Assembly (NCBI GenBank): GCA_007844125.1
Contig: CM017570.1
Coordinates: 51,750,609 to 51,814,608 of the forward strand
Source: Sinonovacula constricta
Taxonomy: Eukaryota; Mollusca; Bivalvia; Cardiida; Solecurtidae
Direction: 5' to 3'
Length of the DNA stretch: 64,000 nt
Under the pieces are notes generated by a model. The model did not search any database. It was not told the origin of the DNA and saw only the letters and a list, made by a program, of their open reading frames with translations. Below are positions 1 through 13,300 of the stretch, in pieces. Position numbers and translations under genes: made by a program. How positions within the stretch are numbered: position 1 is the stretch's first letter; the number at the start of each line of letters is the position of its first letter.

Positions 1-1020
1 GTATTATCTCCACCTTGTTAAAGTCAGTACTAAAGTAAGATGGCGCCTATTCCAGTATTATCTCCACCTTGTTAAAGTCAGTACTAAAGTAAGATGGCGC
101 CTATTCCAGTATGATCTTCACCTCGTCAAAGTCAGTACTAAAGTAAGATGGCGCCTATTCCAGTATGATCTCCACCTCGTCAAAGTCAGTACTAAAGTAA
201 GATGGCGCCTATTCCAGTATGATCTCCACCTCGTCAAAGTCAGTACTAAAGTAAGATGGCGCCTATTCCAGTATGATCTCCACCTTGTCAAAGTCAGTAC
301 TAAAGTAAGATGGCGCCTATTCTAGTATGATCTCCACCTCGTCAAAGTCAGTACTAAAGTAAGATGGCGCCTATTCCAGTATGATCTCCACCTTGTCAAA
401 GTCAGTACTAAAGTAAGATGGCGCCTATTCTAGTTTGATCTCCACCTCGTCAAAGTCAGTACTAAAGTAAGATGGCGCCTATTCTAGTTTGATCTCCACC
501 TCGTCAAAGTCAGTACTAAAGTAAGATGGCGCCTATTCCAGTATTATCTCCACCTTGTTAAAGTCAGTACTAAAGTAAGATGGCGCCTATTCCAGTTTGA
601 TCTCCACCTCGTCAAAGTCAGTACTAAAGTAAGATGGCGCCTATTCCAGTATTATCTCCACCTTGTTAAAGTCAGTACTAAAGTAAGATGGCGCCTATTC
701 CAGTATTATCTCCACCTTGTTAAAGTCAGTACTAAAGTAAGATGGCGCCTATTCCAGTATGATCTTCACCTCGTCAAAGTCAGTACTAAAGTAAGATGGC
801 GCCTATTCCAGTATGATCTCCACCTCGTCAAAGTCAGTACTAAAGTAAGATGGCGCCTATTCCAGTATGATCTCCACCTCGTCAAAGTCAGTACTAAAGT
901 AAGATGGCGCCTTTTCCAGTTTGATCTCCACCTCGTCAAAGTCAGTACTAAAGTAAGATGGCGCCTATTCTAGTTTGATCTCCACCTCGTCAAAGTCAGT
1001 ACTAAAGTAAGATGGCGCCT
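1..1020. repeat. 54-bp tandem repeat array (about 19 copies)
   Basis: Nearly identical 54-bp units run from the window edge to about 1020, so the array probably continues to the left. Each unit contains the core AAGATGGCGCC, which resembles the YY1 binding consensus. Units differ by a few alternations, such as CTTGTTAAAG versus CTCGTCAAAG and GTATTATC versus GTTTGATC, in a mosaic pattern typical of unequal exchange. It lies about 2 kb upstream of the probable CEP152 promoter. No convincing coding potential is seen. Confidence 0.97.
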
Positions 1021-2900
1021 ATTATAGGAGCTGGAGCATGTACGCCTTCTTTTCATCACTGTGAGCGGATAAGAGACTTTCACCGATATCACGTGTCTGT
1101 TTGTGAATGGTTATGTGGCGTTGGACGACTTCCTTGTGGCTGTCAGAATTCTCATGTTTCCAGAATTTTGAAGGCAATTATCAGCGTTTTTTGCCGCTCC
1201 AATGCCGCGATAGCTATGCATAATAAGAACTTAATATATTTTTGGTAAGACTTTTTTATATTTATAAGAAAGAACGGCGCCGTTTCTTTCCGAAATAATG
1301 GGGCGGTCGCCACCCCTGCCGCCCCTGACGCGACGTCACTGCAGCAATTGGAACACACAATGAGAGAGTGGTGGGTATTATCACTGAACTTTGCACTCTT
1401 GTATTAAACGATTCCCGGTGATGTAATTGAAATATGAGGTGGAAATTTCGAGTTGGGCCTCGCTGATACTGGCTCCTGCAAATGTGAATGTAGATATGCC
1501 GTGAATCGCCATCTTCGATCAAAATAAACGTCCACTTGATCTTAAAGGATGTCTGGTCTATATAAATATGCACTAAATTATTGTTACCATAGAGAAAATA
1601 CCATCAATAAATAAATACTCGTGCATGCCACAGTTCCAAAGTTGAAAGCAAAGATTACTGTTGCGTATTTAGTTAAGATTGGTGTGCAATCGTTCCACTA
1701 CCACAGGGTGACACTGTCGGTAATAACATTATGTTTTAAAGAATGGGCTTTGATCATATATTCATATATTCTGTAAGCATCACATCACTACCCTCAAAGC
1801 TAAAATAGGTTAAGTTGTTTCCTTAAGATGAAAAAAACAACGACACACCAAATGATCAGCAGTTACCAATATACAATATGACAGTCATTAAACAATAAAT
1901 TAAAATATTACCATAGGCGGATCTAGCGGGTCTCGAAGCGGAGGCGGGGTGGCCGAATCCAAATATCATCAAGGTATTCTTTTAACATTTCATGGTGTGT
2001 CACATCTTGGTGTGGTTTTAGTAGTATTATTGTCGCATATGTGTCCGGTTCTACAGGTTAGACGAGTAAGCACGTATTAACGCCTAATATGTCCCGGAAA
2101 AAAATCATTACAATAAAACTATTTGTGTAAAAGATTTTTTCTATAAAGGTCTGTCAAGTATCTGAAATGCAGAAAATATTACTGGTTGGCTTCTAGATGT
2201 CAACACTGTTCCTGTAGCAGCATGCTCCCAGACCCTTAACACTATTCGTATCTATGGTTCTCACTCAATTTGACCTTCATCAAATGAAAAAAGAGATACC
2301 GTTTGTTGTACAAACAGTTTGGACTTTAGCAGCTTCTGGAATGCACGAGAAGGCTGTATTTTGCTGCTACATTTCAAGAGTTTTCTGGGGAGCTTGCCAG
2401 CACGGCTAACGTCTCTGGTGCTCGCTCAATCAGACCCATCCCCAACCCGCACATCCTTAAAAAATCATGTATCCGCCCTGAATAATGCACACATGCCTTT
2501 ATGGGTCTAAATGGTAAATTAGTAATAAATTAAGCTATAATAAAGGTTAAGGTATAGGACCTGTCCGTCACGTGTCACATTTCTACGGAGTTTCTTGGTC
2601 AGTCTCCGAGCAGAGTTGTCGTTCGTGTCTCATTTTAACACCTCTATTATTGGCTCAATGACAAGAATCTTTTCCAAAGGACCAACGATATTTAACCGAA
2701 ATAATATATCGGTTATGATCCTTAAAATCTAATTCAGTGTGTGTTAAATATCGTTTGTATATGTATTGTATATGTAATTTAAGGCGGAAAAAAAATAATA
2801 TGTAATAGATTACCACTGTTACATTTTTTACAATAATGTACAAAATTAACTGTTCAAAATAGTCATTTAGCAAATCCAACAATTTTATAATTACAGTTTA
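1021..2900. other. Intergenic stretch without recognised gene
   Basis: Only short ORFs without family resemblance are present. There is a small palindrome (AACGGCGCCGTT near 1273-1284) and an E-box TCACGTG near 2570 in a locally GC-richer patch (2555-2640). That patch could belong to another promoter, but nothing further supports this. Confidence 0.5.
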
Positions 2901-2929
2901 AGACGCGCTGCATTTAAGTGCGAATGTGA

Positions 2930-3060
2930 TATTTACATGCGTGTCGTTCTTACACAACCGCTTGTTGACCCGGAAGTTAACGAGTTTACGGAAAGTACAC
3001 AAATGGCGGATTTTACGAAGTAACGCTAATCGAAAGATATTTTCTCAGTTAGATCGCCAT
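2930..3060 (+). promoter_or_regulatory. Probable TATA-less promoter of CEP152
   Basis: An ETS-type site CCGGAAGT (2970-2977) lies 25-30 bp upstream of a YY1-type site AAATGGCGG (3001-3009). This pairing is common at start sites of housekeeping and cell-division genes. The patch is less AT-rich than its surroundings and lies just before the first plausible donor of the gene. The transcription start is inferred, not observed. Confidence 0.5.
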
Positions 3061-3293
3061 GCAGGTATCATAAATATTGCGTTTATATCAAGAGGAAGGT
3101 AACCTCTTTTATTTAAGTGCATAATAAGTACATTTTAATTGGAACTCTGTGTGCATTCGTCGCTCAGTACCCCCATTCGTTGATCCGAAAGGTCACTGGA
3201 ATGTTGACAAGTTCTGACAAGAAAAAAATGTAAACACGCTGCTTGTTGTGAACATGCCTGTCACAATTAGGATATTTCGGATGTGAATTTAAG
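2990..3293 (+). other. Putative non-coding exon 1 (5' UTR) of CEP152
   Basis: The best donor downstream of the promoter-like patch is AAG|GTGAGC at 3293/3294. Joining it to the acceptor at 4252 puts an in-frame TAG (3268-3270) upstream of ATG 4260 with no intervening ATG, which supports 4260 as the initiator. A weaker alternative donor is CAG|GTATCA near 3066. The 5' boundary is a guess. Intron 3294-4252 is AT-rich and shows nothing else. Confidence 0.4.
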
Positions 3294-4252
3294 GTGAGCA
3301 TTTATTGTCGTATGTCAGTAATAAGATGTTTTATAGTTACTTGTTACTTTTTTCAGTTAGTGTTTCTTAATCTGTTTTACCAATGTTTAATGATTTATTG
3401 TGAACATTGACATTGTGTATCATGGTACTGACTATTGTATAGCCTATATGTGTTGGCATTTGTTTACTTTTGTTATCCATTCATCAATGATCATTGATTT
3501 ACCATACTTTAGTCTGTTATCCAAAGCTTAAGTTTTCAACTTAAAAAAACAACACATGTTTTGTCCCTGTATTTGTAACAGTTTACTGCATTAACATGAA
3601 TGTAAAATGTATTGGACATGTTCATTGATTGATTTTACAAATGCATTCAAATTGTACCTCTTGCATTTTTGTTATTTTGTATGTCCCTTATGATTTGTTC
3701 AACCTATCATTTTACATGAAAATTTTAAAAACGTGGTTTCTAGAAAAATAATCTGGGTACTGCCATAATCCTACCTTATTGCTTGTGTGAAGGTTTCGGA
3801 TTGAATGCTTGTCTTTAGAATCTGCCCAAATGATAATTTAGTTTGACCACATACAACAAGCACCTAAAGTTGTTCTGTCATATGTTGGTTTATATTTATT
3901 CCACGTTTATGATTATTTTCTAATAATAGTTAATTGCACTGCTTTTTTTATTTCTTTCAGCTTAACAAATTAATAATAACAAATCCATTTTACTGAAAAT
4001 ACATTTTTACATTTGAGTCGATTGTACCATATTTATTTGATTTATATTTCTATGCTGCTGTAGTTGCATCTATGTGAAAAAGTTAGCAGTTGTGCAACTC
4101 AGTCTCAAGATTTATTATCAAAATTTATTTATGTTATTGAATAAAAAAATAATATGTTGTGGAATGCAGGAAATAATAGCATTTTTTTTTAATTTTTTTT
4201 TTGGTCTTTCACATCATCAGACAACAAAATTCCTGTTTTATAATATTTACAG

Positions 4253-4306
4253 GTTGAGGATGTCCTGTAATGATGAGCTCTATGGACAAACTAGGAGCCA
4301 ATACAG
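4253..4306 (+). CDS. CEP152: CEP152 coding exon 1 (start codon)
   Basis: The acceptor is ATTTACAG|GTTGAGG. ATG is at 4260-4262 with A at -3. Fifteen codons, then two bases (AG) before donor GTACGC. The short N-terminus is lineage-specific, and the acidic conserved block starts in the next exon. Confidence 0.75.
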
Positions 4307-7300
4307 GTACGCTTTATTTACCTCGGGCAGTTGAGTGAGTGTCTGGCTATGGAAGGCTGCTGGTTCAAACCCAGGACTGACATGTCAAAGTCTTAACAAA
4401 TGCAACTGAAGTTTGGTACAACTCCCATTCATAGCACTAAAAAGCAAATATAAGAATAGTTGACTGATTGGCCTGGCGATATGATATTGTCACAGACAGT
4501 GGTATCATATCAGGTTATCATATCATAATATCAGGGTGAAGGCAGCTCTTTGTATCATCATCTACAGATAAATAAATATTCTTAGTACTTAGTAGGCCAT
4601 GAAACTCCACAGATTATTCTTTTATTTGTTCTTTTACTTGTATGAGGCATTATTGGTATGTTTCCTTATAAGCATAGTGTATATATTTATTATTAAGCTA
4701 ACTAATGATAAAAAATGTTTAAATATGTTTTAATCAAACCCTTTATCATCAAAAGTGAATTTTTAACAAAATAAAGCCATATGTGTAATGAAAGATAGTT
4801 GATGTGTATATTCACAATCTTTTATGATGACAGTTCTACTCAGAACCAGGAGGAAGGATTCAATAGATTTATAACCATACCTACATTGTTGGTGGTAGGA
4901 AATAACACAAGATTAAAAAATATATTGCAAACTTTTATAGCTGATTGGGAGGCATATTATTATCACTTATAATTAATCCCTCATGTCTGCCCATTTTCTG
5001 AATAGAATTACTACTTAGGTAGAAGCTACAAAGGGCAATGTGACATAAATAATTTTTGCACAAGACTCCTCATGAGTCTTCCAAACCCAAACTAACAGAT
5101 TCAAAGTCTAAGATCCCTATGAGGCTATGACTTTCCCATGAGACCACATTTTTTATGTGCATCATTTGTTTTGTTTTTTTTGTTTGTTACATAAACTCAC
5201 AAAAATGCTCCTTCATACTCCTTATTCCCACAACAGGTAACAGCCTGAACTTTGATGGGGCCTCACTGCAGCATCAACAAGAGGATGAATATAGGCGCGA
5301 GGAGGAACTGCAGCAGAATGAGGTATTTAGATAGACCTGGTCTGGCCCTTTAACTGTTTGACAAGGTAGCCTGGGGGATGCTTCTATCTAACTTGTCCTA
5401 TAAATCATATGTAGTCCCCTAGCTTATTTACACAGTCCATAATTAGGAAATTGGAGGTCTGCCATTAACATTACTCAAATAAAGTAGGTAAGAGATTTTA
5501 GTCCCTTCAAGGCATTCCAGTCTCTGGCTGGAGGGGAAGTGGTACAGGCAAGCCCTGTAGATCTTCTGTAAATGTTTTATCATCATCATCAGGTCATGAT
5601 TGTTCTGATTTTTGTGGCAGCAGTAAATGTTGTCCTTGGTTAGCCTTTGCTCTAACAATAGCAACTCTCCAACTCTATCTGTCTGTGACTTCCACCGAGG
5701 TTAGTCCAAGAGACAACCTATCTGCTGATATTGCTTGTTAACACTCTAAAGGCTACTGTTATGATTCAGTCTTCACTGAACTAAGTCAGAATATTTGTCT
5801 GCATGAAATATTGGATGAGTTAGAAACTTGGTCGATTTGGGATTAGTATGTCACAGGGTCAAACTAAAAAAAGAGCCTTGTGAACACACTAGAGGACGCA
5901 TTTATGCTAAATTTTTATCAAAATTGGTCAAAAGGTTTGTCAGCATTAAGTCTTAGATGGGTTTAAAATTGGGTCAAAAACTACCTCTCTAGGTCCAATT
6001 TTTCAGAAACTTTTTGAATAAGCTAGAGGCCACATTTATGACCCAATTTACAAAAAAATTCTCAGAAGGTTTGTCTGCACGAAAAGTTCATGATACAGTA
6101 AAACCACTTTAAAGGACCACCCCACTTAGGGGGTCATCCTGCTATGCTGAACACTTTGTTCCAGAACTGTTTTATTCTTACTTTATTTTAATGTCTACCT
6201 CGGAAAGCAGGACACCCCACGACCTAAAACCCAGAACAGTTATTTCAGAATCAGTTAACAAGTTCACACCTTCCTTAATCCCTGCTGCTCGGGCCAGCAC
6301 CAGATAGTCCAGTTATTAAAGTTTCATAAATCAGTAGAGTATGCCTGCCAACACTGATTGAGTTTACATTTGCATATTTTCTGCCTTCATATTATGACAT
6401 TGCCGATTCACTCGTGGTAGTAGTTTAAAGTCATTTATGGCAACGATTGTTTGATGTTTACAGACTAATGTTAGATCATAAGTTGTATACATTAGTTTAC
6501 AAACTGATGTCGGATCATAAGTTGTATACATTAGTTTACAAACTGATGTCGGATCATAAGTTGTATACATTAGTTTACAAACTGATGTCGGATCATAAGT
6601 TGTATACATTACTTTACAAACTGATGTCGGATCATAAGTTGTATACATTACTTTACAAACTGATGTCGGATCATAAGTTGTATACATTACTTTACAAACT
6701 GATGTCGGATCATAAGTTGTATACATTACTTTACAAACTGATGTAGGATCATAAGTTGTATACATTAGTTTACAAACTGATGTCGGATCATAAGTTGTAT
6801 ACATTAGTTTACAAACTGATGTCGGATCATAAGTTGTATACATTAGTTTACAAACTGATGTAGGATCATAAGTTGTATACATTAGTTTACAAACTGATGT
6901 CGGATCATAAGTTGTATACATTAGTTTACAAACTGATGTCGGCTCATAAGTTGTATACATTAGTTTACAAACTGATGTCGGATCATAAGTTGTATACATT
7001 AGTTTACAAACTGATGTAGGATCATAAGTTGTATACATTAGTTTACAAACTGATGTCGGATCATAAGTTGTATACATTAGTTTACAAACTGATGTCGGAT
7101 CATAAGTTGTATACATTAGTTTACAAACTGATGTAGGATCATAAGTTGTATACATTAGTTTACAAACTGATGTAGGATCATAAGTTGTATACATTAGTTT
7201 ACAAACTGATGTAGGATCATAAGTTGTATACATTAGTTTACAAACTGATGTAGGATCATAAGTTGTATACATTAGTTTACAAACTTATGTAGGATCATAA

Positions 7301-10300
7301 GTTGTATACATTAGTTTACAAACTGATGTAGGATCATAAGTTGTATACATTAGTTTACAAACTGATGTAGGATCATAAATTGTATACATTAGTTTACAAA
7401 CTGATGTAGGATCTTAAGTTGTATACATTAGTTTACAATCTGATGTAGGATCATAAGTTGTATACATTAGTTTACAAACTGATGTCTGATCATAAGTTGT
7501 ATACATTAGTTAACAAACTGATGTCTGATCATAAGTTGTATACATTAGTTTACAAACTGATGTCGGATCATAAGTTGTATACATTAGTTTACAAACTGAT
7601 GTCGGATCATAAGTTGTATACATTAGTTTACAAACTGATGTCGGATCATAAGTTGTATACATTAGTTTACAAACTTATGTCGGATCATAAGTTGTATACA
7701 TTAGTTTACAAACTGATGTCTGATCATAAGTTGTATACATTAGTTTACAAACTGATGTAGGATCATAAGTTGTATACATTAGTTTACAAACTGATGTCGG
7801 ATCATAAGTTGTATACATTAGTTTACAAACTGATGTAGGATCATAAGTTGTATACATTAGTTTACAAACTGATGTCTGATCATAAGTTGTATACATTAGT
7901 TTACAAACTGATGTCTGATCATAAGTTGTATACATTAGTTTACAAACTGATGTCGGATCATAAGTTGTATACATTAGTTTACAAACTGATGTCGGATCAT
8001 AAGTTGTATACATTAGTTTACAAACTTATGTCGGATCATAAGTTGTATACATTACTTTACAAACTGATGTCTGATCATAAGTTGTATACATTAGTTTACA
8101 AACTGATGTCTGATCATAAGTTGTATACATTAGTTTACAAACTGATGTCGGATCATAAGTTGTATACATTAGTTTACAAACTGATGTCTGATCATAAGTT
8201 GTATACATTAGTTTACAAACTGATGTCTGATCATAAGTTGTATACATTAGTTTACAAACTGATGTCGGATCATAAGTTGTATACATTAGTTTACAATCTG
8301 ATGTAGGATCATAAGTTGTATACATTAGTTTACAAACTGATGTCGGATCATAAGTTGTATACATTAGTTTACAAACTGATGTCGGATCATAAGTTGTATA
8401 CATTAGTTTACAAACTGATGTCGGATCATAAGTTGTATACATTAGTTTACAAACTGATGTCTGATCATAAGTTGTATACATTAGTTTACAAACTGATGTC
8501 GGATCATAAGTTGTATACATTAGTTTACAAACTGATGTCGGATCATAAGTTGTATACATTAGTTTACAAACTGATGTCGGATCATAAGTTGTATACATTA
8601 GTTTACAAACTGATGTCTGATCATAAGTTGTATACATTAGTTTACAAACTGATGTCGGATCATAAGTTGTATACATTAGTTTACAAACTGATGTCGGATC
8701 ATAAGTTGTATACATTAAGCGGTACAATAGGATCTGTGTGAAATAATCTGATCTCTTCTAAGCATCTAGGTAGACATCCGGAAGCAGGCAGTGAAAGTCT
8801 ACAGATCACGTTTACCAGTTCTTTCAGTAAATTACAATCTGACACATGCTGTCAGTAAATTAAATGTGCTATTGAATGTATGTGATACAACATAAGAAAA
8901 ACAGTTTGTAACATGTTCTGTTTCAAATTTCTATTTTAAAGTTTTGAAATAAAATAAAACATACTGAAAATGTACTTTATTTTATATTTAAGTATATCCT
9001 TGTGAAACAAATTATAACACAATAAGTACTCTAGATGATAGGTAATGTAAATACTTATAGGTTATTATACATTTTACTGTACAATACGGGAATATATTTG
9101 GACGAGTACACAGCTTGAAAAGTCATATTGGACGAGCCGAAGGCGAGTCCAATATGACTTTTCAAGCTGTGTACGAGTCCAAATATATTCCCGTATTGTA
9201 CAGTAAAATGTATAATAACCTTTTTATTATATATCTTTCGTTTACTTTGAAATATACATCAACATCACCACCAAAACCACCACCACTACCACCATTATCA
9301 ATAAAAGCTGTCATTTTTTTAGAAGAAAAGGTATTAATTCATGAATGGTTTTTGTGTATACATACATTAGTTGTTTTTGTATTGGACTGATACAACGAAT
9401 ATTTTTTGAAATTATTTATTTATTTATTTTCTGAAAGTGCAAGAAAATAACAGTTGACATTGTCTTAACAAATTATACATTATAACAACTTAGATTTATC
9501 ATTAATATCTGTTGAATAAACATCATAAAAATAAAACAGTAAATCCAAAATATATCACATTGACACCTCTATCTCAATTATCACATCGACAATACTACAT
9601 GTATCACAAAAACATAATTATTAAACTGTAAAATAGAAAAATATCACATTTACACCCGTATCTGTTTTACAAGTATCACATCTAAAATACATTTTTTTAA
9701 CAGTAAATCAGAAAAATGTCACATAGACAATCTAAATAATCACAACACTATAAAAAACTTTTTCATATGCATGTAACTCTAAACTTGGAAAAAAATCACA
9801 TCAAGACCCTATTTCAATTATCACATTGACAATACTATCACAAAAACACAACCCAATTCTGCCAATAGTCATTTAAATACATGAACCTCAAGAACATGTA
9901 CTTGTCAATATGTAAACTAGCTTACTGAGAATTAATGTTAATGTTAAACACAAAACTGCCCCCACTGATCTGGGCCCCAGACAGCATTGCAGTGCCAAGA
10001 CCAAATGCTTTATGACTCAGACTATTGCTTGAGGACAGTTGAATTTGCGGACACTCAATTTCTGCTTGTTGCGGCAGCTTATGCGGCTGCTCGATTACTT
10101 CAATGGACTTGAGTATTTCTTCCATTTCATGGCTTGGAATTTCTGGGAAATTCCACATTTTCCTTGTTTTCAGAGGCCTCCCCATCGCATGCTGTCAGAG
10201 TTTCTGACATTTTTTTCATTGTTTTATTTGGCACACAACAGTAAGAGTTCAAACTTTGCACATTTTTGTGCCCTGTGATTTGAATTATGTCTGTATTTTC

Positions 10301-13300
10301 AAAATTGGCTTCTTTCAGTCTTTTGACAGTTGTCTTTCGTCCTGAATGATTGGTCTTTCTGCCAGGTAAATTGGCCTGGCGAGCCATGTCTTTCATTATA
10401 TTCCCCAGGCTGTGCTCGCCTAAAGGCTGGCATTTGAACCAGGTCTGTAACGGCTGGTCACCCTTGTTCCAGGACTGGCAAGCTTGGAGGTAAAAGGGCG
10501 CGTCTGGGTGACACATGGCAACTGGCCGCCTGAAAAGGACAGGATGAACTGCTTATATGATTTTAATTGCTTTTATCTTTAGTGCCTTTTTATGATTTTT
10601 TAGAATAAATAAATCAAAATACAGTGTATGTTCACTTTTCTTTTATAAGTGTAATTTGTTTCAATATATTTATGCAGCAATTATTTCACAAAATCCTCAA
10701 AATGTATACTAGATGCGCATTTTAAAAGCAATGTAATTTTGTTTAATATAAAATAGCAATACTTATCAAATTTGATATCATTATTACAATATTGTATGGT
10801 TAAATCTTAAAGAAATTTGAAATACTACAACTTTTTTTGCCATGGATATGTGCATGTAAAATACTCATCATGATGTGATCTTGAAATAAACTTATTTGCT
10901 AACTAAATATTATTAACACATACCTGTGCGTATACTCCAAAAAACAGATTTACAGGACATGTTTCAGGCTTGTCTTTTGTTTCATAAAGACGGGGATTGA
11001 TGGTTCTCATGTCTGATGGGTTTTTCCGGGTTTTCGTATCTCGTTCTTCAAACATCATATACCTGTAAAGCATAAAATGCATTCATTTATAAATTGTGTG
11101 ATTTTCTTTACAAAGAACAGACATCATAAGTAAACAAACACATTTTAAATGGTACCTACAATATTTACTCAAGTTATTTTATCAAAATTTTACCTTGAGT
11201 TAAACTTCATTTCAATTTATAAGCAACAAAGATGGTTAAGCATATAGTTAATTTAAAGACAAAAAAAGAAATCCATTGAGACAGCTTGTCTTTTGCTATT
11301 TGTATTTTGAACTTAAAAAAAATAAAATAAAATAAGGTCCAAAACAACAAAAGCTATAATTAGACTTTAAAGGTATCAATTAAATACCTTGTTCCATCAA
11401 CTTCTTCTCGAATGGTAATGTCCCCCCACCGAAGTTTCCTGTGCTCATCTCTCCCTCGAAGTCCGAAGAAGTTATTTCTCCACCACACGGCTCTCGTCAA
11501 TGCATATGGCTCATGCGTTCCCATGATTCCAAGGTCCCACAATTTCTGTGAACAAAGAGTCAGCATCACTGTTTGCATTTAAAATTTAAAAAAAAAAATA
11601 ATGGTAAGGTAGAAAAGAGTGTCAAATATCTTGTTTCGGCTCAGGTTTACACTGATTTATTACTTATATTAGATAATGTACCGACCTTTGATTGTTTAAC
11701 GTTCACTTATGAAGTTTAGTCATTCAGTTTAAACAATTGTTAATATGGTAAGACAAATTTAATCTCGATCAATTACAACTTACTAAAGCCTCCCACATTT
11801 CATCCGCCAAAAAACAAAATATAAAAATGAATAGATATTACTTTGGTAGCTAAAATAGTTTGATATCACATAACTGGTCAAATTTGTGAACATTCATTAT
11901 ACCTTTTCTTCCTCAGCTGTCACCTCTTCCGCTCTATTAGGCTTCCTTCCCTTTCCATCCTTTTTCAGTTGTTTGCCCTTGGCACTTAGCACCTCTCGAC
12001 TGGATTTAAACTCATCCCCCCGGCAAACACTATATCCATATGATTTTTCACATAAATATCTGTCAATGCTGTTCTTAATAGAAATTAAAGTTTCTGGTTC
12101 GTATTCGTCCCCGTTTCTCTTCCTCACTCTCAAATAAAAACTTTTCAAGAAAGAGTTCAATTGTGCAGGGGGAATTTCTTCTAAGATGCGCGATTCAGAA
12201 GGCAGTGTAGCAGCCAACCATCGAATAAATATTCCTACATCTGATTTTGTTTTGTTTACAGTGTTTTTAGCCTTTTGTCCGTCGATAAAATTAGAGATTT
12301 CTTCGTCTGTCAACATTTTGACTTCTGTCAAAATAAAACAACGCTTCCCGGTCAGCTAGACGCTTTACAAGCAGTTTTAAACATATACTAACAAGCGTCT
12401 TTATGCACGCATGGTTCCCGGTCTTTAATTCGTTAGTGATTGAAATCGGAAACCAGACTAACATCGTTTAGTGCACATGTACCCAACCGTCCAATATGAA
12501 ATTAATATATATTTTTTGGATCCAATACGGGAATATATTGGACGATCACGTGGTACAAATGCAGATTGTCGATTGGTTAGATTTATTAGATATATAATAA
12601 AATATAATATTACACCTTTTAATAGATATAATAGTATTATATATAAACTCAATAAGAGGACCACCTTATTAAGCAGGACACTTTAAAAAAGAACCACTGG
12701 TGGTCCTCTTAGCCAGGTTTTACTTTACTCTTCAAAAGTCTATATCTTTGTAACTCAAAAGGGTTGCAATATGAGTTTTGGGTTTATTATTATATTCCTT
12801 TTTTCAAGATTAATGCTTTTATACAAAAATTAGCATAGAATAAAATCATTGATGTTTCAAAGGTGAAAACTTTCACATAAATAGTCTCTCATTAAAATGA
12901 TGGACTGTCTTCATTGTTTGACCTTTTTTAGCTATTATAAATACTATGTCTCATAGTTGAATAATGATGTTTTTGATTTATAATAAAATCTAATTTTTGA
13001 TATAAATTATATCTGAAAATAATAAAGGTTTTTTTTTCTTTTTCTTTAAATAATAAATACCCATTAATGTCATAACACATTATCTTTGACAGTTGAGGGC
13101 ATTGCTGACAAATGCATTCGATGATTTATCTGATGAGGATGACATCCTGTCGGATATCACGTCGGAGGATGGGGCTGACTCTAGAAACATCAGTCTTCAT
13201 CGTCGTAATAGCACAGACAGTGTCGATAAGTCGGTTGAGTTTAACAAGTAAGTGTAAAACATTTTATGGTTATACAGTTATGTTAAAACCAGGCTTCACA

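Larger units (their letters stand above)
9059..12560 (-). mobile_element. Crypton-type DNA transposon (tyrosine recombinase), probably degenerate
   Basis: A four-exon tyrosine recombinase gene of the Crypton/KCTD1-like class lies antisense in coding intron 2 of CEP152. It is flanked by direct copies of a 23-24 bp sequence, CAATACGGGAATATAT(T) then TGGACGA, at 9082-9105 and 12523-12545. The left copy is inside the hairpin. Boundaries are inferred from these repeats. Between 9222 and 9920 the DNA is AT-rich with imperfect TATCACATTGACA-like repeats. Two reading-frame problems suggest a dead copy. Confidence 0.7.

Noticed and set aside
1..1020. CRISPR-like array
   Set aside because: Units are contiguous and nearly identical, with no variable spacers; the genome is plainly eukaryotic.
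5236..5243. Upstream acceptor CAACAG|GTAACAG for coding exon 2
   Set aside because: With two bases carried from exon 1 it gives an immediate TAA in frame; the AG at 5242-5243 restores the reading frame.
6364..8741. Long overlapping ORFs on both strands encoding 13-residue repeats
   Set aside because: They arise from a 39-bp tandem array without stops; no initiator context, splice support or homology, and both strands are equally open.
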